Below, piece by piece: positions 33,645 through 45,417 of a stretch of 64,000 nucleotides of DNA; position 1 is the first letter of the stretch; each line of letters starts with the position of its first letter. Origin of the DNA: Protea cynaroides (lineage: Eukaryota; Streptophyta; Magnoliopsida; Proteales; Proteaceae); assembly GCA_028583415.1 (NCBI GenBank), contig CM053269.1:32740254-32804253 (forward strand), read 5' to 3'. The translations under genes were made by a program, and so were the position numbers. A model generated the notes under the pieces. It was not told the origin of the DNA and made no database searches. It saw nothing but the letters and a program-made list of their open reading frames with translations.

Positions 33645-34285
33645 AGGAAAACTCTCCATATAAAGTCGTCTTTCAATTAAGAAAGCAATCCCTTAGTTTA
33701 GGAAAGTTTTCAAAACTCCGAGTCTGATCTAGGTTCTCACGGTCGATCATACGGTCGCATAAACCGTCGACCGTAGAGTCAAAATCATCAACCATGGGAT
33801 TCTGGATTTGAGATTTTTGGTTCCCTTTCTTATGGTCGACCATACCTACCCAGGCATGCGACCTTAGGTATGTTTTTTATGTTTTTAGTGTTTTTAATTC
33901 GATTCTCATACCTGGTTTGTGATCTATCTTCACACGCTCGGTCCACTTGGTCCAGGAATGATGGGAAGACCTGGCACAACACGATTAGACCATGTTAGTG
34001 GAGTGCGGGTCTTACAACACACCTCTGATGAAAACTCCGCACGACAACTTACTGTTTTTTCGACGGGTGTACCAACAATCAGGCACCAAATAAGGGTAGT
34101 TCAACAAGAAATGATTAGTCCCTGAAAATTTAAGATAGATCTAATGGTTAACTTAGAGAATGCCAACGTTAAATAAGGTTATTGTTGAAAATATGAGAAG
34201 AGGTACCTCTGGTATGATTTTTGAAACGTGAGGTACCTTGGATATGATTTCTCAAAACGTGAGGTACCTGTGGTGTAAATTATCC

Positions 34286-34294
34286 TTTTATATT
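34286..34294. repeat. Right 9-bp target site duplication (TTTTATATT)
   Basis: Identical to 7025-7033; unnested genomic sequence follows. Confidence 0.85.
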
Positions 34295-35015
34295 TAGTTA
34301 TTAACTTGAATTTCATTTTGTATCTAAATCTCTTGTATTTAAAATATAAAATAAATTTTACTTCTAATAAATATCATAATTAATTTTGATTAAAATTTAA
34401 GTAATTTATACAATCATTATTGTGTTATACTTATATAAATTTATTTTTAAGTTTAAAAATTTTCACCTCTTTTCTTTTTTTTAATTTCTTTTCAATCAAA
34501 TTGAGCTTAATATTTTTATTACATACTGAAATGATTACCGAAAGCAGATGTATATACAATGGAAGAATTTGTCGGAGTCCTAGTTTGACTACTTTGAGCC
34601 TAAATTAGGATTAGATGGATCTGATATGAAATGTCCCTGGCCTACTAAAAAATGTGCTTTTTTTTTAAATTTTTTATTATAGCTCCGGATTGAGAGAGCA
34701 AAAGCAAGGGTTAAGAGACTCGTTTTCAAATCAGGCTAGCTTTCACACGTGCACAACATCAGTTAAGCTTGCTTAGACATGATTTTTTTCTTCGTCTTTT
34801 CTCCCTTTTTTAATGTCAGGTGGAGGCACCACAATGATGGCTTCGAGAGAAAGATTGGGCACCCAAAGACCCCGGCCGACAAAGGGGTCGGTGCCAAAAT
34901 GACACCCAAGATGTGATGTTTGGTAGAATCAAAACTACAACCACCTCCCATTGGCCTAGGTTCAATGGATGTTGTCTTCCTTCCCCTGTCATCAAGGTTT
35001 ACAGGAGAGTATTAG

Positions 35016-35421
35016 GAAATAGTCGGTGGGATTTGAAATAGTTTATTTTCACATTAGTGTATTCTACAAGGGACTTTATTATCCTCTATATTTAGTGGGT
35101 CTTATATTCTAAAGGTAGGATTCCACATCTCAAGGACACTGATGGAAAGAAAAAGATCATTTATAATGAGGCCACACGTGTAGTAAAGATTTCACTCACT
35201 CAAAATAAATCGGCATAAGAAATAGTCGGTGGGATTTGAAATAGTTTATTTCCACATAAGTATATTCTACAAGGGACTTCATTACCCTCTATATTTAGTG
35301 GGTCCTAAATTCTAAAAGTAGGATTCCACATCTCATGGACAGTGATGGAAGGAAAATGATCTTCTATAATGAGATCACCCGTGTAGTGAGGATCTCATCC
35401 ACTCAAAGTGAATCGAGATGT
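35016..35421. repeat. Tandem duplication, unit about 203 bp
   Basis: Both units start GAAATAGTCGGTGGG and share TTTGAAATAGTTTATTT, CTACAAGGGACTT, ATTTAGTGGGTC and ATTCCACATCTCA. They differ at several percent of positions. Confidence 0.8.
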
Positions 35422-36442
35422 ATCCCAATGCATTCAAAGTGCTTCAAGATACATGTCGATCTACTTTGAGTGGGTGGGATCCTCACAACAAAGGTGGCCT
35501 CCATACAAAAGATCCCAATCGGTGATGGAATCCCTTTATGAGTGATCTGAACTCAAAAATTTTAACCATTATTCTAGAAAACTGATTATACACATTTTCG
35601 TTCTTAGACAACGGAATATGTTAGGGAACACAGCTCATTCTGGAACACACTCTTTCTGGCAATCTAAATTCTGGGTCCAAAATGGAATTACCTTACCTTT
35701 TTTCCATTCTCATTCTATATTAAAAATACATTCTCTAATTTAGCATTACATACCAAATGCAGCCTAAAGTTTTTATCATTTTAATGTTTTCTTCACAGCC
35801 ACTTTACTCTCTCGAAAAAAAAAAATCGTCTCTTGTTCTCCAGTTTCTCTAGCCGTAATCTAACGGTTGAAGTTCACTTTACACGCATATCGATGTATTG
35901 ATATACGCATCAAATGAACTCCAGTCACGAAATCACGACCAAAGTTCCTCCAACGACAAAAAAAGGATCCAAACCCCTCTATATATCTCTATCGGTTTTG
36001 CAACTTTAGCTCTGACATGTGGGGATATTTCGGCTATTTCTTTCTATATGTGCATTGATAGATGAATGTTATGTATGAAAAAGTACGTTCATATGCACCA
36101 GTAATAAATGTATGGGACAATGGGATTCTCTCTTAAAAGAAGTATTATTAAAAATCTAATAGTAACATGAACACAACTTGGTTTTTCTCAATCATCGAAT
36201 ATAATAAACATTTTGGGAAAAAGATCCACACTTCATCACTGTAGGGATTTTATTCCACAATCCCTCGCATAATTAGTCACTCTCTCTTTCTAACAATTTG
36301 TCTCTCTTCCCTGGTGTGATGGTTCCATTGAAAATAATTCTTGTATATCTATTTGTGCATTGTAAGGGGACCCTCTCTCAGTATAAGATATTGATTACAC
36401 TTTTTTTTATAAAATAAAAATAGATTACAAATCTAATTAAAA

Positions 36443-36540
36443 AAATTCTCATATAATATATGTTTTTTCTTATTTGTTACGTTAGGGAGTTAAATTCTCA
36501 TATAATATATGTTTTTTCTTGTTTATCACGTTAGGGAGTT
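36443..36540. repeat. Tandem duplication, unit 49 bp
   Basis: Two copies of a unit with CTCATATAATATATG and ACGTTAGGGAGTTA, with few differences. Confidence 0.8.
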
Positions 36541-37040
36541 AAATTCAGTCATTCATTTTAGTGATACAAGGACCCATCTAAAGAATGAGATTTAGAATGT
36601 TCTTTTTGTGCTAGCTTTTCTTTCATTGAGGTTCATAATTGGATTAGTGGGTCTCCCAAGTATATTATGGGAGACAAAAGTTATCTTAAAAAGTGAAACT
36701 AAGCATTTAATAAGTAAAAATAATAAAATACCACCACATAGCCATATTAAAGTTGGATTAGGAAAATTTAAAATTTCAATGATGGGAAACTAAAATTAGT
36801 GCTTGATGTTGAAAAAAACTGTACATATCCTACAAACAGAGTAAATGCAGGAAAGTGGGGTCCACCATTAAGATTTTTCTTCCACTTATCCCCCACTTCT
36901 CAAAATAAACATTTAAACATGAAAATCCTTTAAGCTTCTCTGTGAACTTACTTTGGCAAAATCATTTCTTAGGCAGTATTCATTTCTTAATCATAGGAGC
37001 AGTTATTAATAAATCTTTTGCTGCTGCAGACATCATAACA

Positions 37041-37043
<3 letters not shown>

Positions 37044-37078
<35 letters not shown>
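37044..37078. repeat. (GA)n microsatellite
   Basis: About 17 GA units. Confidence 0.95.
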
Positions 37079-37081
<3 letters not shown>

Positions 37082-38341
37082 GAGGGGAGGGCAGGGGGGC
37101 CAGGTTTTGGGTCCACACTATCATGTCATGGAGTTTTATAGTGGCTCTAGAGTAGTGATATAGGCTTTTGTTGTTTTATTATTTGTAAGGTTGTGTGGAT
37201 AAAGCTTCTCTCATTCTCTTTAATGGACCAGTGAAAGTGTCATTGAGTTGAATGTTCTTTCATTTGTCACTTTAATGAATACACTCGTTCAGTTTAGATC
37301 GGTTGGAAATTCATGGTTTAACGTATTGATATCAGATTGGTTAGGTCGATTGTTTCGTATCGATTATAAATCTGATTGATCTTCCATTCTAATTTATTTT
37401 AATATTATTTTAATGAATATTGGATCTGTACACTAAGGTTTTGGATATGATCGATATGTGATACCTGAATTTAGAACCATAGATGAAATCAACTTGGATT
37501 TGACTGATCCTAATACTGAAAACATCTTTTTTGGATCAATTCTTGTATAGGGTTGGGAATGTTTTTTCAATAATAAAAAATAGGAAAAATAAAACAAATC
37601 TTCAATGGTTGTGGCCCCATATAGCCTAGATGGTTGAAATGTATCAAAAAGTATAATTTTTTTTAAGATCGAATCAGATCAGCCAATCCAATCTTGAAGG
37701 CATATGAATCAACACCGGATCAAGATCGATCTCATTCGATATTGATACAGATCGATTGATACTGATTCGATCCATTCAATACCGAGTTTTTCTTATTGTT
37801 ATTTTTTCAAAATTGATTCCACCTTACCAAGACATTGTTTGGACCACTAACATCCCTTTCTCCTCTCAGAAAATGCTTGATATCCTTTACGTGACACCTT
37901 CTTACTTTTAACTTACTTTTCTTCAATTAAAAAAAAATCACTTTTTAAGCCAAAGTAAAGTGTGTGTTTAAAAATATCAGTAATAAATCTCAAATCGTAC
38001 ATGTAACTCACATACCTATCAAAGGCCTGGTTTAGGTGAACCGTTTTGACCGGTTTGAGATGGGACTAAATCAGTTCTCCAAGGTATATTGGCTTCTTTT
38101 TTCCCTCTTTTCCAACCTGTTATTGCTGTTGTACCAAGTATCCTTTCTAGCTGGTAGACCGGACCAGTCCGGCCTGGTCCGGTCTGATCTGTTCTGGTTC
38201 TGGTTCTGGTTCTAAGTAAAAGAAAAAATTGTAGTCTGAATGGTTGATATCCCTATAAAATAATAGAATACATATAGATGAGAAAGGTGTTTGGTTACTA
38301 ATATTAAAATGAATGGATAATTGAAGATAATGTAAGAGCTC

Positions 38342-38419
38342 GGAGATGGTGCTGATTGCATAGGCAGAGAGGGCCACAGAGGAGATGGTGCTGATCGCAT
38401 AGGCAGAGAGGGCCACAGA
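38342..38419. repeat. 39-bp tandem duplication
   Basis: Two copies of a unit starting GGAGATGGTGCTGAT and ending GAGGGCCACAGA, with one difference. It gives a spurious minus-strand repeat peptide. Confidence 0.9.
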
Positions 38420-38759
38420 AAGGTCCATCTCAGATGTGGACTTAAGCTTCTTGAGTGCTTTTCTTCTAAATGGCTAGATAGGGACTGTTATGGACCGACC
38501 TTATAATTTTGATTTAATTTTCTCTTTGTCTTCACTTGCATGAAATGGATATGGAATGGACCCCACATATATATTAAACTCTCTCTCTCTCCCTCGATTT
38601 CCAATTTTTTTTTCTTTTTTTTTTTCGTCAGATCTTGATTTCAAATTTTAAAACTAGTTTGGTAGCACACAGTGAAATGAATAATTAAGATAGACACTAT
38701 CTAACTAAAGGCTCTAAACTCCAAAGCCGAAAGACTATAATGGTACAAAATATCCTAGT

Positions 38760-38940
38760 GATCTTAGAATCTTCCAAAGGATCTTTTCATGGATTCTGTA
38801 CGGATCGGTGTGATAGAATCGTTCAAAGAATCTTTTCATGGATTCTGTACGGATTGGTGGATGATAGAATCTTTTATAAAATCTTTTCATGGATTCTGTA
38901 TCAAAGAATCTTTTCACTAGTTCTCTATGGATTGGTGAAT
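38760..38940. repeat. Diverged direct repeats (ATCTTTTCATGGATTCTGTA)
   Basis: Three clear copies of this 20-mer plus a shorter, more diverged one (38888 on), spaced about 40-60 bp, leading into the inverted repeat on the right. Confidence 0.8.
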
Positions 38941-38958
38941 GACTAAGAATATGATGAT

Positions 38959-39200
38959 GGATCCATATCCTTTCCTCCAAGAGAATTTGGAGGAGAGGTA
39001 GCGCCCCATACAGATGGACGATACCTGGGGGTCGGATTAATCCGATCCCTCCATCTGAGCTGACATCCACTGTCGGTTCAGCTTGTCTACTCGGAGTCGG
39101 CTAGGATGAAGGGATCGGATTAATCCGACACCAAGTATCGCCCATCTGTATGAGGTGCCACCTTTCCTCTAGATTCTGTTGAAGGAAAGGATTTGAATCT
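38959..39200. repeat. Foldback inverted repeat, arms about 90 bp
   Basis: Left arm about 38959-39053 and right arm about 39108-39200 are inverted copies (shared GTCGGATTAATCCGATCCCT, CATACAGATGG, GAGGAGAGGT/ACCTTTCCTC) around a spacer of about 54 bp. Probably a foldback or MITE-like element; no flanking duplication could be fixed by eye. Confidence 0.65.
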
Positions 39201-40351
39201 TATAAGGACCTTGATATCAACAATGGAGTCCAAAGAAGAAAAACTATTCCTCTCTCTTTATATTCTCCTCATAAAGGATGTGATTTTTTTTTTTATTATC
39301 TCTTTAACTCACGAATAAATATCATTAATCTAATGCCTTGATATATAGCCAGTGAGACATTAACTGATAGTCCATCAAAACTTTGAATACATTTTTGGAA
39401 TGAAAGGACTTTTCAGATGGATCCAAATCTTTTTATGTTGTGGAATCAATATGAGAGGTGCTGATCTCGATTGGATGACCAACAAGTGGTGCAAGTAAGA
39501 TCCAATGCTTCAAATGGTTTGTGAGTAAGATAAGGGAGAGCAAATAAGAAACACAGAATCGGTAGCATCATCATCTTCTTCAGTCTTCATCGGTAGCATC
39601 ATCTTCTTCTTCAGTCTTCATCAACAACATCCTTTTATTTTTCTTCCTCCTAAGGGGGAGTTGTGAACTCGTTAGGGAAGGTGCATCAAATGAGGACCAT
39701 TTATTGAATGGTTTAAAATGTTAACTAAAATCGATTATCAATTGGTTTTGGTTTTAATTTTTAAATAATTTTATTGCCAGAAGGGATGAAGAAAGTCAAG
39801 GAAAATATTAAAATAATTTTAATCATATATGAAAATAGACTTATGATTTAAAAGTATTCCATGTGAAAAATATTAATATAAAATTTATTTCTATAAATAT
39901 AGACATTTAACAGTAAGAGATTAAAATAAAAACTTAATGGGTTTTAATGGTTCCAATAGTTGATTAAAACAGTTTTTATTTTTAATTAGAATTAAACCAT
40001 TTAACTAAAATGTTTCTTTTTTTAAACAAGAATCAAACCGTTTAATAATAGATTTCATATTTTCAATTTAAACAATTCAATTTGATTTCGATATATAGTT
40101 CGAGTTCATTTTTGACACCCTTAATTACAAATATTATTTTTCTATTTTGATGATTATTTCTAGAAATTTGATGTGATGATGGTGATGACAAAGGCAAAGC
40201 ACATCATGGCCATCTTTAATAAAATCTAACTTTAATAAGGCTAGTGGGGGTAATTAAATCTTATGAATTTTGAAAAAATAAAAAAAAATTTAAAGCTCTT
40301 GAGTGACAATTAAAGAACGGATATGACGTAAGCATATATAAGATTGAACCT

Positions 40352-40386
<35 letters not shown>

Positions 40387-40812
40387 TGTTAAGATTGATT
40401 GAACCATGCTGGATGGAACTAAAAAATATTTAATTTTTTAAAAATCAACTATGGGAAATGGTTCTTTATCCGACTGTGTAGGCGGCTCTTGTACCAGCCC
40501 AAGGAGTAATGGAAGCACAAAGACACACCAAAATCCAACTAAGAGTGCCAAACAAGGATATTTTTTTTTCCATCAACTATTCTCTAATTTGACATTTTTC
40601 TCATTCCTTGATTTTGTTGCAAGGGTATAGAATTTATAGAAAGCATGAAAATCACCATTCCTATTTCAACTGATCTTTTCATTTACTTTTGCCTTTTGAT
40701 ATATTATTATAAATAAATAAATAAATAAAGTCCCATGCTGGCACTGTGATATTTTTTCTTATTCCTTGAGCAGACTTTTCATTAATACTCTCTCCTCATT
40801 ATCGTGTTGATC

Positions 40813-40866
40813 TCGATGAAACTATTACCTACGTAGGTATCGATGAAACTATTACCTACGTAGGTA
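40813..40866. repeat. Perfect 27-bp tandem duplication with palindrome
   Basis: Two identical units starting TCGATGAAACTATT and each ending with the 14-base palindrome TACCTACGTAGGTA. Confidence 0.9.
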
Positions 40867-40869
40867 AAG

Positions 40870-41192
40870 TTGTTATATACACTATATTTTTCGTTGTTAT
40901 ATACATTATATTGTATTTTGGGTAAAGTTATTTTTCTACGAAAAACATAATACCGTTGTTGGAAATATATATTCCACAACGGAAACATATCTTCTATAGT
41001 ATAAAATGATATTTTTTACCACGGAAAAATATTTTCACAGAGATAAATGGTATATGTACGAATAATTTAACCGTAGCTTAAGACTTATTTACCACTACAG
41101 AATTTAGATTCCGTTGTTAAATATTATTTTTGTCAACGGAAAATTGATTACCGTAGCTAATTTCTGTAGCAGAAAATGCCTATTGTTGTACT
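40870..41192. mobile_element. CACTA-like terminal remnant
   Basis: Read on the minus strand the right end begins CAGTACAACAATAGG, one base off the CACTACAA start of CACTA transposons, followed by CTACAGAAATTAGCTACGG. Subterminal small hairpins with CCGTTG/CAACGG stems occur at about 40953-40982 and 41110-41145. No left end or transposase is visible. Confidence 0.45.
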
Positions 41193-43890
41193 GTACATTG
41201 TAATTTGTATGACGCGAGAGATTCTAATCTTCCCCTAAACTCTAAATATCTCCTTTGGACTTTTAAGTACAAACAAATGTGAAAATAGAAATCTATACTT
41301 CCTTTGAAGGTTGCAGGAATGGAAATCACCATTAATGGTGTGAACAGAATTTACAATTTAGTCAACATATGATGCTGTGCTTGCTGTTTCCTAGTTTGAA
41401 ATTTGAAGATGAGATTGTTTGACTTCGGTGCTTACGACTTCTCTGTTTTGAAGTTAATAGAACGAGTTTTGGTCAACTACGTAACATTGTTTCACTGAGT
41501 TCCGGTTCAGATTTCTCTACAAATGAAATCTGATTTGAAATATCAGTGACAACATATATTTAAAGGATTCCGACATAAACAAAATCTTGGGATAAGAAAA
41601 GATATTTCCACACCAACCTTTTTTATTTTCGTTTTTGACTTTGTTGTTGTATTCAAGTTCCGAAATTTTCATTGTGACGTATAATGAAAATAAATAGCAC
41701 AAGCATGGATGTCAGTATTAAATGAATTCACATCTTTTTCTTTTTTTAAAATAAAAAAAAATGTTAAAGAAAATTTGGTTCCAGTATGACTTTTCCTAAA
41801 CACCAATTTATGTGATTATTATAACTGTTTAATAGAGCAGTTTTCATGGTTTGGTTTAGTTACTTGTCAAACTTTGATTTTATTTTAATTAAAAGAAAAG
41901 ATTCCCACAACTTTTCATGCAATTTACACTTTTTTCTTTGGACAGTTTTTCTCGTATCTTTGATTTTGATGTTGCAAGTCTCATTGAAGATATCGATTCC
42001 TATATAACTATACTATTTGTGTATTGTAGCAGATTCCCCCCTAACAATGATGATTGTAGGGAACATCTTCTTTTAATCAAATGTCATCATTTATATTAGT
42101 ACGCATCTCTTGTATGTCCATGCATGCTAAAATGTGTTGGATTAATCGGATGTCATTGCCAAATAAATAAATAATTGGACATGACAGATTACCCAGGTTG
42201 AGCGGGCCCTCTAGGGTGTCTTGGGCTACACTCCCATTTCTAACCGGTCCAAGCATCCCACAACGAAATTAAATAATGGGTAAGGGTTTCCCACAATGTC
42301 AGTGTGGGAAAATTGACCAATCAAAGGGCAATATATAGAATCATTAATAAATGCCACACTTTATAGAAGAGTACCAATGGTGGGTCCTATGACTCATTAT
42401 GTGAGAGTGTGTGGGAAAGAATCCCATATACTAGCTTGTAAAAATAAAAAATAAAAAAAAATTTTAAAAAAAAGGCGGCAGCTTTTGTGCCGGCTTCGTA
42501 TAAGAGCCAGCCACAAGGCAATAAGGGGTGTAAATCGATTGGTCTCAGTCGGTCTCAGTCGGGCCTAATTGATCATCGGTAATTCAATATCTTGCACCGT
42601 GACCAGCATGTTTAGCTAATCAATCCTCATTTGAGAAACATGGACACGTTTATATTCAATCTGGTCAGTCTCGGTCCCGATCCCAGCCCCTAATTAGTCT
42701 TATGTTAATCAATCTATTAATGGACTTCAATGATGCAAACCAATCAGTTCATAATCGATTATGCTATTTGGTCTTATGGTGCTATTTGGTCTTATCGTCC
42801 CAATCTCACCAACCGGTGCACAATGGAAAAAAAACCCAACCCTTAGCTCATGTTCTGCTATATGATTCATTATTTATTCTACATTCACAAGATAATAGTC
42901 TATTTTTAATTCTCATTTAAAAGAATGTAGTCTAAATGAAGAGGGAGAATGAGGGGAAGAAATAATAGACATTTAGCCATTTAGGGTTTAGGCTTTTAGG
43001 GATTTAGCTTAACGGTCATTTAATCGACTGGTCTCGGTTTCGGTCCATAATCGATCAATGCAGTCAAACAAACGATGAGCTGCACCTTACATCGTGAACG
43101 ATCAATTAATAATCGATCTGGCCTAAGACCAACATGTGTAGTATAAGATATGGGTCAGTCCAGTTCGGGAGATACCGTAGGGACCAGAAATTAACTACTC
43201 TACATGGCATCTTATTTGGTATCCAATTTTTGTACCCTAATTTCCACCATTCATCGGTCAAGCCAAGGTGTTTGATAAATGATTTGGTTATTAAAAAAAA
43301 TGAAAAAAATCTGATATCAAAATTTGACATGTGATCAATTAAGAAGAAATTATCTATCCAACCATTAGGGTTAATCAGATCATCTCACCAGATGATTCCA
43401 GTCAGGAATCAGGATGCGGATTGCGGTGGCCATTTTGCTCTACTTCTATTGCAATATACTAGTTAATTTATTAATTGAAAATATGTAAAGGGAAAATAAA
43501 GTATTCCCTCATTTCTCTCTCCTCCTTGAAGTTTGGGCTCCTTCTTTCCTCTCTCTCCTCTAATTAATTGGTTATGGACTCTCCTTGTACTCTCATTTTT
43601 CTCACTAGAATCCCGTTAGCATGTAGATTCTCCTCCCATATATAAATTCTATTTTAATAGCGGCCCATCAATATGATTCCGGTTTAGGGCGACTTACAAG
43701 TGGGTTTGGGCTGGGCTGGGGATGTGACAGCCCTTTAATCGAAAGACAAGGCCAAGCCCAACTCATGTAGTAACCAGGCTATTCCACAATCCCAATGGAC
43801 CCCTATTGAATTACTTTGGATGGGTTACGCAGATCAGGGTTAGAAGTGCCACCTTTAGAAGTAACCCATGCGAGTTGGGATGGTTGTTGA
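41193..43890. other. Intergenic DNA without genes
   Basis: AT-rich, no recognisable domain in any frame. A duplicated GTCTCAGTCG (42541-42560) and GGTCTTATGGTGCTATTTGG-type short repeat (42771-42798) are the only structures noted. Confidence 0.6.
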
Positions 43891-43929
43891 TAGGAGGGAA
43901 TTAAACCAGACTAGGCTGAAAATTGATTT

Positions 43930-44590
43930 AACCTTAGCTCAGCCCGGCATACAGTTTTGCACCTCGAGCTTTGGTTGGCAAGGACTGATAAAAACCCAGC
44001 CCATTAACATATCCCCATTAAGTGTTTGTCCATTTAAAATATTCACCACTTCTAAATGGTCAGATTCCACCACCACTATTTTATATCCTTGCTCCATTGC
44101 CAAACCCAACACCTTACGGATAGCCAAAGCCTCCCCCATAGATGCAGATGAAAACACGACAACCTCCGCAGCAGCAAACAAGGCCAAGCCCAGGTGATCT
44201 CTGTATACAATACCAATGGTACTGTAAGACCTGTCCAATGATAAAGCGGCATCAGTATTAAGTTTCACTGCTCCTGGTAACGGATGCCTCCAAGAGCTTT
44301 GCCTATCAGAAGCACAATCCTGTAAATTAGAATCATTCAAAGTCCCCAAATTGTTACTGGAACAGAATTCAGTAAATGCTTTGTTGAGCCCTATGAATAA
44401 CAGTGATTGGCGTTATTTCCTTGTTTTCAAAATATATACTGCTCCTGGAAAGCCAAATATGCCAACACACAAATGACATATAAGAAAGAAATAAACGTTT
44501 ATGGGACTTATCACAAAGTTGATATGATATCACGTAAGTGCTCCAACCAGTTGGCAAAAGTGATTGATGATCCCTCATCTGAGCCCTTTT
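43930..44590 (-). pseudogene. LINE-type RNase H (RVT_3-like) fragment
   Basis: Minus strand: FLSYMSFVCWHIWLSRSSI, then VIHRAQQ, a one-base frameshift near 44350-44370, then an RNase H fold: AVKLNTDAALSLDRS (first Asp), GEALAIRKVLGLAMEQG (Glu) and VVVESDHLEVVNILNGQ (Asp). This zf-RVT linker plus RNase H order is typical of the 3' end of plant LINE ORF2 or of domesticated RVT_3 proteins. Truncated on both sides with no poly-A, so it is most likely a dead LINE fragment. Confidence 0.75.
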
Positions 44591-45417
44591 AATTTGAAAC
44601 TTTAAAACATTAAAATAAGATAAAGTTCCTAATTTACCCCATTCTATTCTTATTTCTTTCTCGAAATTTCTTATCTTCTCTATTGCAATTCTATTTGGTT
44701 CAGAGCCCTAATATCATATCTCCATCGTCTCTTCTCTATTGCTATTCGGTGAAGTACCCTAATATCATATCTCTATCGTTGTTGTGCTAGGTTTCGGTGA
44801 CTCTCCAGCTTCGAAGCTTCAGTATCCCGTCGGCAACACCCAAAGTCCGGTTAGTATTTCCATCATTGTGTGAGTTATAATCACAAGATGCTTTTCTGAA
44901 ACTGCTACATGCCATTCCTATCTCACAAGTTTTTTCTTTATGAAACTGCTACCCGCCATTCCACTTCCATATTTGCTTTTAGGATTTCTTGCTTTTATCA
45001 TGTTAAATCCCTTTATGAGAGAAATTCATGCATGTTTCATGTTTCTCATCCGTCAGACCATTAGAACATGGGTATTTTGCCGTTTCCTTCTCCATGTATC
45101 TGTGAAGTATGAATCACTATAGAACATGAGAAAATTTACTAGCCCTCTCTCTCTCTCTCTCTCTCTCTGGGTTTCTCCCTTGTCTATAACCTACATCATT
45201 TTGTTTAGAAATAGATTTTCCATGTAATTCCCCTTTGAGTAAAATATTATGTGACGTTGATGTGGTCTATCAATCTTGCTATGAATAGTCTATTTTCATG
45301 ATGGAATTCTGGTGAAGTTGATACTGACCATCCATCTTATGAGGGTTTTAGGGAAGAACCATGCGGCAAGGCTACTGATCCTATCTTTACTCTGCTTGAT
45401 TGAATTATATTGATAAT
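44591..45417. other. Region upstream of GRF pseudogene
   Basis: Contains an imperfect duplication (CCCTAATATCATATCTC at 44706 and 44757), a (CT)n run (45144-45168) and pyrimidine-rich sequence resembling a plant 5' leader. No coding frame. Confidence 0.4.

Larger units (their letters stand above)
7406..34016 (-). mobile_element. Element B: full-length Ty3/gypsy retrotransposon, minus strand, split by element C
   Basis: Both LTRs (7406-10179 and 31692-34016) begin and end TGT/ACA and are flanked by ACACA duplications (7401-7405, 34017-34021), so the insertion is intact at both ends. The order on the minus strand is 5' LTR, PBS (31677-31688), antisense ORF (on the + strand), leader, gag, PR, RT, RNase H, integrase (interrupted at 24925/10680 by element C), PPT (10180-10194) and 3' LTR. 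Stops and frameshifts in every domain make it defective. Confidence 0.92.
31692..34016 (-). repeat. 5' LTR of element B
   Basis: 2325 bases on the minus strand, TGTCACACCCC at 31692 and TCTTACA at 34016, followed by the ACACA duplication. TATA CTATATAAAT (33635-33644, minus). GGTCG/CGACC motifs lie at about 33720-33870 and 33060-33240. Internal repeats with TAGCTCTATCTCTA and the small frame at 31948-32081 are present. Confidence 0.92.
7034..34285. mobile_element. Non-autonomous MULE-like TIR element (about 636 bp) split by element B
   Basis: The left end GGGTAAATTACAC (7034) and right end GTGTAAATTATCC (to 34285) are inverted repeats with 2 mismatches in 13. Perfect 9-bp duplications TTTTATATT flank them (7025-7033 and 34286-34294), the size typical of Mutator-like elements. 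Each arm carries several tandem copies of a roughly 29-bp unit with GGTACCTCACGTTTTGA. After removing element B and one copy of its duplication, the arms (7034-7405 and 34022-34285) sum to 636 bp with no coding frame. Confidence 0.8.
34295..38340. other. Low-copy intergenic DNA with short duplications
   Basis: AT-rich sequence with no credible gene. It contains a tandem duplication of about 203 bp (35016-35218 and 35219-35421), a 49-bp tandem duplication (36443-36491 and 36492-36540), a (GA)n run (37044-37078) and a short CTGGTT repeat near 38192-38213. The remaining frames are short, without recognisable domains. Confidence 0.6.
38420..40812. other. Intergenic DNA without genes
   Basis: Apart from the repeats listed separately, it holds AT-rich sequence, a duplicated TCTTCAGTCTTCATC segment (39575-39625), a poly-T run (about 40355-40385) and an AATA run (near 40712-40728). 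No coding frame is convincing. Confidence 0.6.

Noticed and set aside
34763..34951. Minus-strand frame MGGGCSFDSTKHH
   Set aside because: Short, low complexity at its end, no domain; probably chance.
37044..37078. Possible regulatory GAGA element
   Set aside because: A plain (GA)n microsatellite with no nearby gene to support a regulatory role.
38147..38428. Minus-strand frame with a repeated SVALSAYAISTIS peptide
   Set aside because: Produced by the 39-bp tandem duplication; no homology or codon signal.
43868..44197. + strand frame of 109 codons
   Set aside because: Shadow of the minus-strand RNase H fragment, which has the recognisable motifs.
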